Source of the DNA: Lachnospiraceae bacterium
GTDB lineage: Bacteria > Bacillota > Clostridia > Lachnospirales > Lachnospiraceae
Assembly: GCA_019423745.1 (NCBI GenBank)
Contig: JAHZAV010000008.1
Coordinates: 27,442 to 91,441 of the forward strand
Reading direction: 5' to 3'
DNA: 64,000 nt
Shown: one piece after another, positions 53,777 to 63,158 of the stretch
Numbering within the stretch: position 1 is the stretch's first letter
Layout of the letters: each line of letters starts with the position of its first letter
Translations under genes and position numbers: made by a program
The notes under the pieces: model-generated
What the model saw: only the letters and a program-made list of their open reading frames with translations
Database searches by the model: none
What the model was told of the DNA's origin: nothing

Positions 53777-54634
53777 CTAATAATTACCAAGTTCACTTAG
53801 ATATTTGTCGATTTTTTTGAGGCGTTTCTCGATTCCTCTGGCTTTGTGGCTAATGGTTTCAAGAAGCGCCTCTGTTACAAATTGTGGCGCTGTCATACAA
53901 TTAAAAAATGCGTTGCTGTCCACAGGAGCAGTTAAAAGTACGGTGGCGTATTCTGCCAGAAGAGCGCTGGGTTTGTCGGCAACAACAATGATTTTAGTAC
54001 CAGCTTCACGTGCCATTTGGGCACAAATTTTATCTTCTGATGAATATCGTGGAAAACTAAATATAATCAGACAATCATCTTTGGAAATGTTGCATAGATG
54101 ATCTATTGGACTGATGGCGGCTGAACTTGTGGATTCCACGTTGGGAACCATATGTTTCAAATACAGCAGAAAATAGTCTCCAAGGGAAGAATTCCCGCGG
54201 GAGGCTGTGATATATTTGTGTTTGCTTGATACAATAATATCAGCTGCTTCGTCGAAAGAGTCACTGCTGTTGGATGTAAGAGCATTTTCCAGGTTTTTGG
54301 CGGCATTTTTAAAATGTCTGTTGATATAATCGCCGGTATTTGTAAGTTTTGCGCGTTTAGCAATACGCTGTGAGGGTACAGTGATAGAGCTGGAAATGCT
54401 GAGCACTTTGTCCTGATAATCTTTTCTCAGATTTTTTTGAAAATCCATGAATCCGTCATACCCCAAAGAACGGCTGAAGCGGATTACAGAGGATTCGCTT
54501 ACCCCAAGTTTCGTGGCGATTTCTGTAGAAGTCATAAAGCAAGCATCTGCAGAATTATCTAAGATATATTTTGCAATCATTTTCTGCGTTTTCGTAAGAG
54601 AGGTATTATTGATTACTGTCCGTAATTCTTTCAT
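53777..54634 (-). CDS. RpiR/MurR-family regulator with SIS domain
   Basis: 285 residues. N-terminal helix-turn-helix (about 1-75: MTSTEIATKLGVSESSVIRFSRSLGYDGF), then a SIS domain (about 125-255: KYITASRGNSS, LIIFSFPRYSSED, ivvAdkp-type strand) that binds phosphosugars in this family. GGAGGACGG lies upstream of the start. It is divergent from alanine dehydrogenase with a 365-base intergenic region containing two perfect palindromes, making ald a probable target. Confidence 0.92.
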   Translation of the reverse strand: MKELRTVINNTSLTKTQKMIAKYILDNSADACFMTSTEIATKLGVSESSVIRFSRSLGYDGFMDFQKNLRKDYQDKVLSISSSITVPSQRIAKRAKLTNTGDYINRHFKNAAKNLENALTSNSSDSFDEAADIIVSSKHKYITASRGNSSLGDYFLLYLKHMVPNVESTSSAAISPIDHLCNISKDDCLIIFSFPRYSSEDKICAQMAREAGTKIIVVADKPSALLAEYATVLLTAPVDSNAFFNCMTAPQFVTEALLETISHKARGIEKRLKKIDKYLSELGNY

Positions 54635-54999
54635 ACAATCCGTCCTCCAATATTAGATTTTGTTAATTTGTACATCTTTTGGGAATGTATACCTATCTTC
54701 ATTTTTAAACCGATCATTTATCCCTGGTGAGAGGGTATATATATATAGTATTTAAACACGAATTCACAAAATATGCAAGGCAATTGTATTTACAATTGAT
54801 ATTTTTAAGCGACAATTAAAAGAAATCGTGAAAAAAATAACTTTTATTGAATATTATAAAACATTGTGCTAAGATTATTTTAAAGACAAATGAATAATAT
54901 TCTTCAAAATAAGTTTATTTTGAAAAATATTTTTCATCCGAGTCCGGGACAGGCGGATCGGGAAACCAGTATTTATTTATGAAATAGGAGGGTTTGCAA
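54635..54999. promoter_or_regulatory. Divergent regulatory region between rpiR and ald
   Basis: 365 bases, very AT-rich, no gene. It holds a TA-repeat (54736-54746), a CAATTG-N6-CAATTG repeat (54781-54798), a 10-bp-arm palindrome TTCAAAATAA-GT-TTATTTTGAA (54903-54924) and, overlapping it, the 16-bp perfect palindrome TGAAAAATATTTTTCA (54921-54936). The last resembles TGAAA-N-TTTCA sites of RpiR-type regulators. Core promoters could not be placed with confidence. Confidence 0.6.
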
Positions 55000-56121
55000 G
55001 TGAAAGTAGGATGTGTAAAAGAAATCAAAAACAATGAATTTCGTGTAGGTATGACACCTGACAATGTAAAGAGTTATGTGGCAGCAGGACATGAAGTTTA
55101 TATTGAAAAAGGTGCTGGTGTAGGATCAGGTTTTAAGGATGATGAATATGAGGCAGCAGGAGCAAAAATGGTTGATGCAGCAAAAGATGTATGGGATGCT
55201 GTTGAAATGATGATTAAGGTAAAAGAACCACTCCCGGAAGAATATCCATTATTCCATGAAGGACTGATCCTTTATACATATCTCCATCTGGCAGCTGACA
55301 AACCGCAGACAGATGCTCTTTTGAACGGAAAAGTAAAGGGCGTTGCTTATGAAACATTGTTTGATCCTAAACAGGGTGGTCTTCCGCTTCTTGCACCTAT
55401 GAGCCAGATCGCTGGACGTTTAAGTATTCAGGAAGGTGCAAAATATCTAGAGCAGACATTCGGCGGAGAAGGTGTTCTCCTTGCAGGTGTTCCGGGAACT
55501 CCAAAAGCTAACATCGTTATCCTTGGTGGAGGAAATGTAGGAACAAATGCATGTAAGATTGCGGTAGGAATGGGAGCTAACGTAACAATTCTGGATATCA
55601 GCCTTCCAAGACTGGCTTATTTGGATGACCTGTTTGGAGCACGTATTCAGACATTGGTATCTAATGATGCAAACATCGAAAAGGCAGTAAAAGAAGCTGA
55701 CCTTGTAATTGGTAGTGTATTGATTCCTGGAAAGGCAGCTCCAAAGATCTTTAAGAAAAAATATCTTAAAGAAATGAAACCGGGCGCTGTATTTGTAGAC
55801 GTTGCTGTTGACCAGGGCGGATGCGGTGAAACTACAAAAGTTACATATCATGACGATCCGATCTTTGTTGAGGACGGAGTTGTTCATTATTGTGTAGGAA
55901 ATATGCCAGGTGCTGTTCCGAGAACATCAACCATTGCATTGACAAATGCTACTTTGAATTATGGTCTTCAGATTGCAAATAAGGGTCTGGAGAAAGCTTG
56001 TGCAGATAATGAAGTAATTTACTCTGCAGTAAATACATATGATGGAAAACTGACCTGCAAAAATGTAGCAGACAGTTTTGATTGCTATGAATATGTAGAT
56101 ATTAAAGAAATCTGCAAGTAA
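55000..56121 (+). CDS. ald: Alanine dehydrogenase
   Basis: Interconverts L-alanine and pyruvate with NAD. 373 residues: CVKEIKNNEFRVGM start, MMIKVKEPLPEEYP (catalytic Lys), LYTYLHLAAD (His), ILGGGNVGTNA nucleotide-binding loop, and DVAVDQGGCGET near residue 270. The GTG at 55000 is selected because AGGAGGG at 54986-54992 lies seven bases upstream; a TTG at 54994 would be too close. Divergent from rpiR; a terminator follows. Confidence 0.96.
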   Translation: MKVGCVKEIKNNEFRVGMTPDNVKSYVAAGHEVYIEKGAGVGSGFKDDEYEAAGAKMVDAAKDVWDAVEMMIKVKEPLPEEYPLFHEGLILYTYLHLAADKPQTDALLNGKVKGVAYETLFDPKQGGLPLLAPMSQIAGRLSIQEGAKYLEQTFGGEGVLLAGVPGTPKANIVILGGGNVGTNACKIAVGMGANVTILDISLPRLAYLDDLFGARIQTLVSNDANIEKAVKEADLVIGSVLIPGKAAPKIFKKKYLKEMKPGAVFVDVAVDQGGCGETTKVTYHDDPIFVEDGVVHYCVGNMPGAVPRTSTIALTNATLNYGLQIANKGLEKACADNEVIYSAVNTYDGKLTCKNVADSFDCYEYVDIKEICK

Positions 56122-56147
56122 TTCTGTGATTGAGTAATTTGCCTGTT

Positions 56148-56197
56148 AAAAAGGCTGCTATCCCGAAGAAGATCTCCTCCGGGTGGCGGCCTTTTTT
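56148..56197 (+). terminator. Terminator after ald
   Basis: AAAAAGGCTGCTATCCCG pairs with CGGGTGGCGGCCTTTTT (G-U pairs, one bulge), followed by T residues. Confidence 0.8.
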
Positions 56198-56312
56198 ATG
56201 TGGCTTAGTCACTGCTGCTTGCAAAAATGGCAGGAACCAAGTATCATAAACATGAAATTTCAGCGTATTTCGATAGCGCATAGACAGTTTTGAGAGAAAG
56301 GCGGTTGGGTTT

Positions 56313-57104
56313 ATGGTAGAGATAAATAAAGAAAAATGTATTGGGTGTGGAGCATGTGTGAAAGATTGTCCAGGAAAGGCACTGGAGTTGAAAGAGAAGA
56401 AGGCAGATTATATCCGCAGGTGTATACAGTGTGGGCATTGTGTAGCTGTCTGTCCTGTAAATGCAGTGTCTATTCCTGATTACGATATGGCAGAGGTAGA
56501 GGAGTTTGAACCGGAAAGTTTTGTGTTGGATCCTGCAGTCTATTTGCATGCTGTAAAATTTAGAAGAAGTATCCGGCAGTTTCGGGATATCCCTGTAGAG
56601 CGGGAGAAGATGGAGCGGATACTCAATGCAGGGCGGTATACAGCTACAGCAAAAAATGAGCAGGGATGTAAATTTACACTGATTCAGCAAGAATTGCCAG
56701 AATTTAAGGATTTGTTTTGGAAGGAGCTTCCGGAAGTTTTAAGTCGGATGGAAGAGGAAGCACCTTTTTATGCAAAGGTGTTCCAATCTTTCTATAAGAA
56801 ATACCAGGAGGATCCAAAACAGGACAGTTTTTTCTTTGGAACAACGTCTTTTCTTGTAATTACGGCTAAAAACGTATTGGATGCCGGCCTTGCTGCAGCT
56901 AATATTGAGAATATGGCTGTGGCAGAAGGGGCAGGTGTGTTGTACAGCGGATACACCCAGGCGGTTATAGCATCCAGCAAAACGCTTAGAGAATGGCTGG
57001 GAATTGGATCCAGAACAGTTGCGTGTTGTATGTTGATCGGCTATCCGGCGGTGTCGTATAAAAGGACAGCACCAAGAAAACAGGGGAATATTGTGATTCG
57101 ATAA
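56313..57104 (+). CDS. Ferredoxin-nitroreductase fusion
   Basis: 263 residues. Two [4Fe-4S] motifs at the N-terminus, CIGCGACVKDCP (about 9-20) and CIQCGHCVAVCP (about 37-48), then a nitroreductase-like FMN domain (about 80-263: FRRSIRQFRD, AGRYTATAKNEQ, GAGVLYSGY, GYPAVSYKRTAPR). Probably a ferredoxin-linked NADH/flavin oxidoreductase or nitroreductase; substrate unknown. GAAAGGCGG precedes the ATG. It is followed by the gntR-clpC pair. Confidence 0.88.
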   Translation: MVEINKEKCIGCGACVKDCPGKALELKEKKADYIRRCIQCGHCVAVCPVNAVSIPDYDMAEVEEFEPESFVLDPAVYLHAVKFRRSIRQFRDIPVEREKMERILNAGRYTATAKNEQGCKFTLIQQELPEFKDLFWKELPEVLSRMEEEAPFYAKVFQSFYKKYQEDPKQDSFFFGTTSFLVITAKNVLDAGLAAANIENMAVAEGAGVLYSGYTQAVIASSKTLREWLGIGSRTVACCMLIGYPAVSYKRTAPRKQGNIVIR

Positions 57105-57188
57105 AACTTCTTTTTCTTGCAGAGTCTGCGGTATGTGTGCTAAGTTATATATAACAAAGGAAAAACCTGAAAAGGGAAAGGTGATACT

Positions 57189-57557
57189 ATGTTGATAAAA
57201 ATTGATTTCAACAGTGATGAGGCAATTTATATGCAGGTGCGTAACCAGATCATCATGGGGATTGCAACCTCTGAAATTCGGGAAGGTGATACCTTGCCCT
57301 CTGTAAGGCAGCTGGCGCAGGCAGTGGGAATTAATATGCATACCGTAAATAAGGCCTATAGCCTTCTTAGACAAGAGGGATTTATTCAATTGGATCGAAG
57401 AAAAGGAGCTGTGATCGCGCTTGACATTGATAAGATTGAGGCGGTAGAGGAAATGCGACAACAGCTTCAGATTATATTGGCGAGGGGTTGCTGTAAAAAT
57501 ATTTCCAGAGAAGAGGTTCACGCACTGGTAGATGAAATTTTTGAGGAGTACTCTTAG
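57189..57557 (+). CDS. GntR-family (YtrA-like) regulator
   Basis: 122 residues. Winged helix of GntR type: EAIYMQVRNQIIMGIA, LPSVRQLAQAVGINMHTVNKAYSLLRQEGFIQLDRRKGAVI, then a short helical dimerisation tail of about 40 residues. The short tail and lack of a large effector domain put it in the YtrA group. AAAGGTGA precedes the ATG. It lies 76 bases upstream of clpC and could regulate it, but a shared transcript is not shown. Confidence 0.9.
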   Translation: MLIKIDFNSDEAIYMQVRNQIIMGIATSEIREGDTLPSVRQLAQAVGINMHTVNKAYSLLRQEGFIQLDRRKGAVIALDIDKIEAVEEMRQQLQIILARGCCKNISREEVHALVDEIFEEYS

Positions 57558-57633
57558 AACGCTTCCGGCGGACAGGAAAATGGAAAGGAGCAAAATCTGA
57601 GTGTGCCTATGGCATGCAAGAAAAGAGGACAAC

Positions 57634-60069
57634 ATGAATTATACGGAACAGGCAAAAGAAGTATTGAAGATTGCGAAATCTGTAGCAAAAGAATTGAAAC
57701 ATCCATATATCGGAACAGAGCACCTGCTGGTGGGATTGAAGAAAGTATATACAGGTGTGGCAGGTCAGGTTCTGGCCATGAATGGCGTCAGTGAAGAAAA
57801 TATTTTAAAAATCATGGATGAACTTGTTTCCCCTGAGGAAAGCACTACAATTTGTAAGGATCCCGAAATGAGTCCAAGATTGGAGTATATTCTGGAGGAA
57901 GCAGAGACGGAGGCAGCCGCTCTGCGTTCAGAAAAAACAGGGACAGAGCATATGTTGCTGGCAGTACTGAAGGATGTAGACTGTGTTGCGGCAAGAATCC
58001 TGCTGACACTAAATATTAATATCCAAAAGATCTGCCAGGATGTCTTTGTGACAGTGGGGGTTGATCCCAAGGAATATATGGAGGAAATGCAGGACGAAGG
58101 AAAGAAGAAAAATTCCGTATTAGACCAATATGGAACAGATTTGACTATGCAGGCCTTGGAAGGGAAATTAGATCCTGTTATTGGAAGAGAAAAAGAAATT
58201 GAAAGGCTTATGCAGATCTTGAGTCGGAGAACAAAAAATAATCCCTGCCTGGTGGGTGAGCCGGGAGTAGGAAAGACTGCTGTATTGGAAGGACTGGCAG
58301 ATCGTGTGGCAAAAGGAACCGTACCGGACACCATGAAGGGACGGCGGATTGTTACCATGGATCTTGCCGGAATGATTGCCGGATCAAAATACCGGGGGGA
58401 ATTTGAAGAGCGAATGAAACGTCTTATCCAGGAAGTGAAAGCACAGGGAAATGTAGTTCTCTTTCTGGATGAAGTACACACAATTATTGGAGCAGGCGGA
58501 GCGGAAGGAGCAATGGATGCTTCCAATATTCTGAAGCCGTCTCTTGCAAGAGGAGAGCTGCAGCTTATTGGTGCAACAACTCTGGCAGAGTATCGGAAAT
58601 ATATTGAGAAAGATGCAGCCTTGGAACGTCGTTTTCAGCCTGTTATGGTTGAAGAGCCGGGGGAAGAGGAGTGTTTGAAGATTTTGGAAGGCCTTCAGGA
58701 GAAATATGAACAACATCACAGGGTTGCCATAGAGCATGGGGCATTGGAAGCAGCAGTCCGGTTGTCCAGCAGGTATATCAGTGACAGATTTCTTCCGGAT
58801 AAAGCAATTGATGTGTTGGATGAAGCTTGTTCAAAGGTTCGGTTAAAGGGCTTTAAAATACCAGAAAATATGGAAAAAATAGAACAGCTGATAGAAAATC
58901 TCGGAATGGAAAAGGAGGATGCAATCCGAAGGGGTGATATGAAGGAAGCATCTTTGCTTCATCATGAACAGGAAGAACTTCGGAAAAAGCTGGAACAGCA
59001 AAAAAAGCGTTTGCAGAAAAGAAACAGTCAGAGACAGATAACGGTAAAAGAAGAGGATATTGCAGATGTAGTTTCACAATGGACCAGAATTCCCGTGAGA
59101 AAGTTGGCAGAGTCAGAAAGTGCCAGGTTGAAAAAACTGGAACAGACTCTCCATAAAAGGGTTGTTGGACAGGAAGAGGCAGTTACAGCTGTTGCAAAAG
59201 CTGTGAGAAGAGGAAGAGTGGGTCTGAAAGATCCAAGCCGCCCTATTGGTTCCTTCCTGTTTTTGGGACCAACGGGAGTGGGAAAGACAGAGCTTTCTAA
59301 GGCTTTGGCAGAGGCACTGTTTGGAAATGAAGAATCTATGATACGTGTAGATATGTCAGAGTATATGGAGAAACACAGTGTATCAAAAATGATTGGTTCT
59401 CCGCCGGGATATGTAGGACATGATGATGGAGGTCAGCTAAGCGAGCAGGTACGCAGGCATCCTTATTCGGTTGTGCTCTTTGATGAGATTGAGAAAGCAC
59501 ATCCGGATGTATTTAATATTTTGCTTCAGGTACTGGATGACGGACACATTACAGATTCCCAGGGCCGGAAAGTGGATTTTAGAAATACGGTTATTATTAT
59601 GACTTCTAATGCTGGGGCACAGGCTATTATCGATCCGAAGCGTCTTGGCTTTGTGACTAAAGAGGATGCATCCGGAGATTATAAGAGGATGAAATCCAAT
59701 GTAATGAATGAGATTAAATTGATTTTCAGACCGGAATTTCTGAACCGTATTGATGAAATTATTGTATTCCATGCATTGACGACTAATGACATGAAAAAAA
59801 TTGTGGGCATGATGTGTAAAGAAGTGAGTGAAAGAGCTAGACTTCAGCTTGGCATTACGCTTCATATCAGAGATTCTGTGAAGAAGCATATTGTTGAGAA
59901 AGGAACAGATCAAAAATACGGGGCGAGACCATTGCGCCGAGCTGTTCAGAATATGTTGGAAGATAAGTTGGCAGAAGCTTTGCTGGATGGTGAAATCAAA
60001 AGAGGTGATATTGTAGAGGTTGGGATTAGTAAAAAAGAAATAAAATTTATTTTAAAGACTACAAATTAA
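57634..60069 (+). CDS. clpC: ATP-dependent Clp protease ATPase subunit ClpC
   Basis: HSP100 unfoldase for ClpP. 811 residues: N-terminal Clp repeat domain (AKEVLKIAKSVAKEL, YIGTEHLLVGL), first AAA module with GEPGVGKTAV (about 209), a middle helical region (MKEASLLHHEQEELRKK), second AAA module with GPTGVGKTEL (about 547), and a C-terminal D2 small domain. The ATG at 57634 follows AGAGGA; a GTG at 57601 lacks a site. In bacilli clpC is controlled by ctsR with mcsAB; here none of those is present and a GntR regulator is adjacent instead. Confidence 0.93.
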   Translation: MNYTEQAKEVLKIAKSVAKELKHPYIGTEHLLVGLKKVYTGVAGQVLAMNGVSEENILKIMDELVSPEESTTICKDPEMSPRLEYILEEAETEAAALRSEKTGTEHMLLAVLKDVDCVAARILLTLNINIQKICQDVFVTVGVDPKEYMEEMQDEGKKKNSVLDQYGTDLTMQALEGKLDPVIGREKEIERLMQILSRRTKNNPCLVGEPGVGKTAVLEGLADRVAKGTVPDTMKGRRIVTMDLAGMIAGSKYRGEFEERMKRLIQEVKAQGNVVLFLDEVHTIIGAGGAEGAMDASNILKPSLARGELQLIGATTLAEYRKYIEKDAALERRFQPVMVEEPGEEECLKILEGLQEKYEQHHRVAIEHGALEAAVRLSSRYISDRFLPDKAIDVLDEACSKVRLKGFKIPENMEKIEQLIENLGMEKEDAIRRGDMKEASLLHHEQEELRKKLEQQKKRLQKRNSQRQITVKEEDIADVVSQWTRIPVRKLAESESARLKKLEQTLHKRVVGQEEAVTAVAKAVRRGRVGLKDPSRPIGSFLFLGPTGVGKTELSKALAEALFGNEESMIRVDMSEYMEKHSVSKMIGSPPGYVGHDDGGQLSEQVRRHPYSVVLFDEIEKAHPDVFNILLQVLDDGHITDSQGRKVDFRNTVIIMTSNAGAQAIIDPKRLGFVTKEDASGDYKRMKSNVMNEIKLIFRPEFLNRIDEIIVFHALTTNDMKKIVGMMCKEVSERARLQLGITLHIRDSVKKHIVEKGTDQKYGARPLRRAVQNMLEDKLAEALLDGEIKRGDIVEVGISKKEIKFILKTTN

Positions 60070-60127
60070 AAATCTTTTGATATATAATGTGAGATACAAA
60101 AGAAGAACCATTAGGAGGACATTTGAA

Positions 60128-60541
60128 ATGGCAGTAGTAAAAGAGCTGTTAAGAGCGGAAAGCGATGGAACACTGAGTTTTGGAGATTACACTCTTGCAT
60201 CTAAGACTAAGCTGGAGGATTTTGAATTTCAGGGAAATCTCTACAAAGTAAAGACATTCGCAGAAATTACCAAATTAGAGAAAAATGGTATGTTTGTATA
60301 TGAATCCGTTCCGGGGACAGCGGTGGAGAACTTTAAAGCAGAGGACGGAATGGTATCATTTAAAGTTTCCGCACCAAAAGATGTACAGTTTACCCTTGAA
60401 CTGGAAGCGGACAGCGAATATGTCGTATACATGGACGGGGTGAGTATGGGGGATATGAAGACAAACCTCAGCGGTAAATTAAGTGTCAGTGCAGAGATGG
60501 ACGAAGGAAAAACTGTGGAAGTTAAAATTGAGAAGAAATAG
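60128..60541 (+). CDS. Small conserved soluble protein (database-style name endosialidase), 137 residues
   Basis: No functional domain demonstrable. A beta-rich protein with VVKELLRAESDGTLSFGDYT, YKVKTFAEITKLEKNG and a repeat-like end (MKTNLSGKLSVSAEM). Similar short proteins of Lachnospiraceae are sometimes named endosialidase, but no catalytic sialidase features are visible. The ATG at 60128 follows AGGAGG by nine bases; a -10-like TATAAT lies at 60083. A terminator follows. Confidence 0.78.
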   Translation: MAVVKELLRAESDGTLSFGDYTLASKTKLEDFEFQGNLYKVKTFAEITKLEKNGMFVYESVPGTAVENFKAEDGMVSFKVSAPKDVQFTLELEADSEYVVYMDGVSMGDMKTNLSGKLSVSAEMDEGKTVEVKIEKK

Positions 60542-60558
60542 AGCAGGTCGATAAAGTG

Positions 60559-60593
60559 AAAAGAGTTGCAGCGTGAAAGCTGCAGCTCTTTTT
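60559..60593 (+). terminator. Terminator after the small soluble-protein gene
   Basis: 13-bp stem AAAGAGTTGCAGC/GCTGCAGCTCTTT (one G-U), GTGAAA loop and a T run. Confidence 0.88.
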
Positions 60594-60599
60594 GCAGTT

Positions 60600-60838
60600 A
60601 TGGATATATTTTCGCTGTGATCGAAGCAAATAGTACCATAGTACTGAAATCCATTTTTATTCAGCAGATGTTTCATGATTTCGTTATCGTCGTCGGTATC
60701 CATCCTGAAAGTACGAATGCCTTTCTGTTTTTCTATTGCTCCCTCTCTGGATTTATGGTGAGTTTTTGTATCCTTAATCAGTTCCGTGATTTGTGGAAAC
60801 TTATTTGGTATGGTGCAATCTGATTTTCTGAGAAGCAC
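60600..60838 (-). pseudogene. Remnant of a GNAT-type acetyltransferase
   Basis: On the minus strand the frame holds a GNAT C-terminal signature: FRMDTDDDNEIMKHLLNKNGFQYYGTI, matching the usual DTHxDNxxMxxLLxKNGFxYCGxI segment. The N-terminal acetyl-CoA site is missing, the frame starts without a ribosome binding site and runs on through the downstream terminator to 60479. This looks like a decayed gene whose other parts were lost. Confidence 0.55.
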
Positions 60839-60999
60839 TCCTGTTGACTTTTGGGGGGTGTGAGATATAATGAACTAAAAATTCAATATCTTGTTATGTT
60901 TAGTATAGAATAGTAATTAATTAGAACTGAAAATATATTGAAAATAATTCTTGTATACTGGAAAAGCAGAAATTAAAAGGAAGGGAAAGGAGAACTATT
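60839..60999. other. AT-rich intergenic stretch before radA
   Basis: 161 bases with no gene seen. It contains a -10-like TATACT at 60954 and an TTGAAA at 60938, but their spacing (10 bp) is wrong for a promoter, so the radA promoter is unassigned. Confidence 0.3.
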
Positions 61000-62358
61000 G
61001 TGGCAAAAGCAAAAAAAACAGTATTCTTCTGTCAGAACTGTGGACATGAAGAAAGTAAATGGCTGGGGCAATGTCCGGCATGCCGTCAGTGGAATACATT
61101 TGTAGAAGAAAAAGTTACTCCGGTAAAAGGAGCGGCAGGAGGAAGAATTGCAAAAGAAGGCGATGTAGTATCCCTTTCCAGTGTGACCGCTGATGGAGAG
61201 GATAGGATAAGGACCGATATAGAGGAACTGGATCGTGTACTGGGAGGGGGCATTGTTCCGGGTTCGCTCGTATTAGTAGGCGGAGATCCGGGGATTGGAA
61301 AGTCTACCCTTCTCCTCCAGGTTTGCCAAAAGCTGTCAGGTAAGCAGGAAAGAGTGCTTTACATTTCCGGAGAAGAGTCTTTGAAGCAGATAAAACTCAG
61401 AGCAGACAGGATGGGTAGTTTTTCGGAAAATATGTATCTTTTATGCGAAACAAATCTGGAGATAATCCGTCAGACGATAGAAAGACAGAAGCCGCATTTT
61501 GCAGTGATTGATTCCATACAGACGATGTACAGCGAAGATGTAGGATCTGCACCTGGAAGTGTTTCGCAGGTAAGAGAAGCGACAAATACATTTATGCAGC
61601 TTGCCAAAGGATTGGGAATTTCTATTTTTATAGTAGGACATGTAACAAAAGAAGGAACAGTGGCAGGTCCAAGAGTATTGGAGCATATGGTGGATACAGT
61701 ACTGTATTTTGAAGGAGATCGGCATGCTTCCTACCGGATTTTGCGAGGAGTAAAAAATCGTTTTGGCTCTACCAATGAGATTGGAGTATTTGAAATGCGT
61801 CAGAACGGTTTAGAAGAAGTGGCAAATCCATCGGAATTTATGCTGAGCGGTAAGCCGGAAAATGCTTCTGGATCGGTGGTTGCATGTTCCATGGAAGGAA
61901 CAAGACCTATTTTGATGGAAATACAGGCTCTGGTCTGCCCAAGCAATTTTGGATTTCCAAGACGAACAGCAGCTGGTACGGATTATAACAGGGTCAATCT
62001 TCTTATGGCAGTGTTGGAGAAACGAATGGGGCTGCCCCTTTCAAATTATGATGCCTATGTAAATATAGCCGGTGGAATTAAGATGAATGAGCCGGCTGTA
62101 GATCTGGGAATTGTGATGGCTATTTTTTCCAGCTATAAAAATCAGCCGGTATCTGAAGATATGATTGTATTTGGTGAAGTGGGATTAAGCGGTGAAGTTC
62201 GGGCGGTCAGTATGCCTGAGCAGAGAGTATCTGAAGCCAAAAAGCTGGGCTTTAAAACCTGTGTTCTTCCGGCCGTGTCTGAAAATGCGGTGAAAAATAT
62301 AGAGGGGATACGGGTGATCGGAGTAAGAAGTGTCAGTGAGGCGATTCAGTTATTGTAG
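61000..62358 (+). CDS. radA: DNA repair protein RadA
   Basis: RecA-like branch-migration helicase for recombinational repair. 452 residues: N-terminal zinc finger (CQNCG and CPAC), Walker A GGDPGIGKSTLLL (about 94), RadA motif VKNRFGS (about 250), and a C-terminal Lon-protease-like domain (YDAYVNIAGGIKMNEPA, FGEVGLSGEVRAV). GTG start with AAAGGAGAA upstream. Monocistronic in this window. Confidence 0.96.
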   Translation: MAKAKKTVFFCQNCGHEESKWLGQCPACRQWNTFVEEKVTPVKGAAGGRIAKEGDVVSLSSVTADGEDRIRTDIEELDRVLGGGIVPGSLVLVGGDPGIGKSTLLLQVCQKLSGKQERVLYISGEESLKQIKLRADRMGSFSENMYLLCETNLEIIRQTIERQKPHFAVIDSIQTMYSEDVGSAPGSVSQVREATNTFMQLAKGLGISIFIVGHVTKEGTVAGPRVLEHMVDTVLYFEGDRHASYRILRGVKNRFGSTNEIGVFEMRQNGLEEVANPSEFMLSGKPENASGSVVACSMEGTRPILMEIQALVCPSNFGFPRRTAAGTDYNRVNLLMAVLEKRMGLPLSNYDAYVNIAGGIKMNEPAVDLGIVMAIFSSYKNQPVSEDMIVFGEVGLSGEVRAVSMPEQRVSEAKKLGFKTCVLPAVSENAVKNIEGIRVIGVRSVSEAIQLL

Positions 62359-62485
62359 AGTTGGAGGCCGTGCAAAAGGCAGTTTACAGCCTTTATAACT
62401 GATTTTGTCGGAATGTAAAAGACGCTTGATAGATTGTTTGTGCCTGATATAGGAGAATATTGTGTGGAAGGAGGATAGGTTTGAG

Positions 62486-63130
62486 GTGAATATAGGAGAA
62501 CAGATCAGTCGTCTGCGTAAACAAAAAGGATTGAGCCAGGATGAATTTGCCAATGTGCTAAAGGTTTCAAGACAAACTATTTCCAACTGGGAAAATGAAA
62601 AAAGCTATCCTGACTTGGAAATGATTGTAAAAATCAGTGATTATTTTGAGGTCTCGGTGGATGAGCTGCTAAAACAGAATAAAACGACGGGTGTACAGAA
62701 GTATACTAAGAAAAAATGGAGGTTTGAAATTTTAGTAACTATCCTGACTGTGATAATAGGAAGTTTTATGATATTGCTTGTGGCAAGATATTTTGAAATA
62801 CGTTCCAGGTTTAGAGATGTAAAGTTTACGATGTCAGATTCTAAGACTTATCAAGTCAGTGAACCGGTGATAAATGTCGCCAACTTATACTTTACTGTGC
62901 CTGAAAGCAGGCAGTTGGATTTAGAAATAAATGCCCAGATTGATGACGGGGAATTGCATGTTTTAATTACGGACAGCAACAAACAAAATTGGTATCAGCT
63001 TGACGGCCAGTCCATAGAGGATGAGCAGACGTTATATTTTGAAAAAGGATCTTATATCATTCAAATCGATGCTGACGGATACGAGGAAGACGTGGTAAGT
63101 CTTGATTATTATGTGGAAGTGAATAATTAA
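62486..63130 (+). CDS. HTH (XRE-type) membrane protein
   Basis: 214 residues. N-terminal XRE helix-turn-helix (about 1-62: GEQISRLRKQKGLSQDEFANVLKVSRQTISNWENEK), one transmembrane helix about 80-101 (LVTILTVIIGSFMILLVA), and a C-terminal extracytoplasmic beta-rich domain of about 110 residues. The domain order suggests a membrane-tethered transcription factor. The GTG at 62486 is chosen, 11 bases after AAGGAGG; the frame extends to 62462. Target unknown. Confidence 0.8.
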   Translation: MNIGEQISRLRKQKGLSQDEFANVLKVSRQTISNWENEKSYPDLEMIVKISDYFEVSVDELLKQNKTTGVQKYTKKKWRFEILVTILTVIIGSFMILLVARYFEIRSRFRDVKFTMSDSKTYQVSEPVINVANLYFTVPESRQLDLEINAQIDDGELHVLITDSNKQNWYQLDGQSIEDEQTLYFEKGSYIIQIDADGYEEDVVSLDYYVEVNN

Positions 63131-63158
63131 TATTAAAAATCTGTCAGTTATTTGGATA

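Noticed and set aside
54736..54746. TA dinucleotide run as a repeat-based phase-variation site
   Set aside because: Too short and not placed between promoter elements that I can support.
62375..62394. Terminator after radA (AAAGGC/GCCTTT)
   Set aside because: Only a 6-bp stem, and no T run follows; not reliable.
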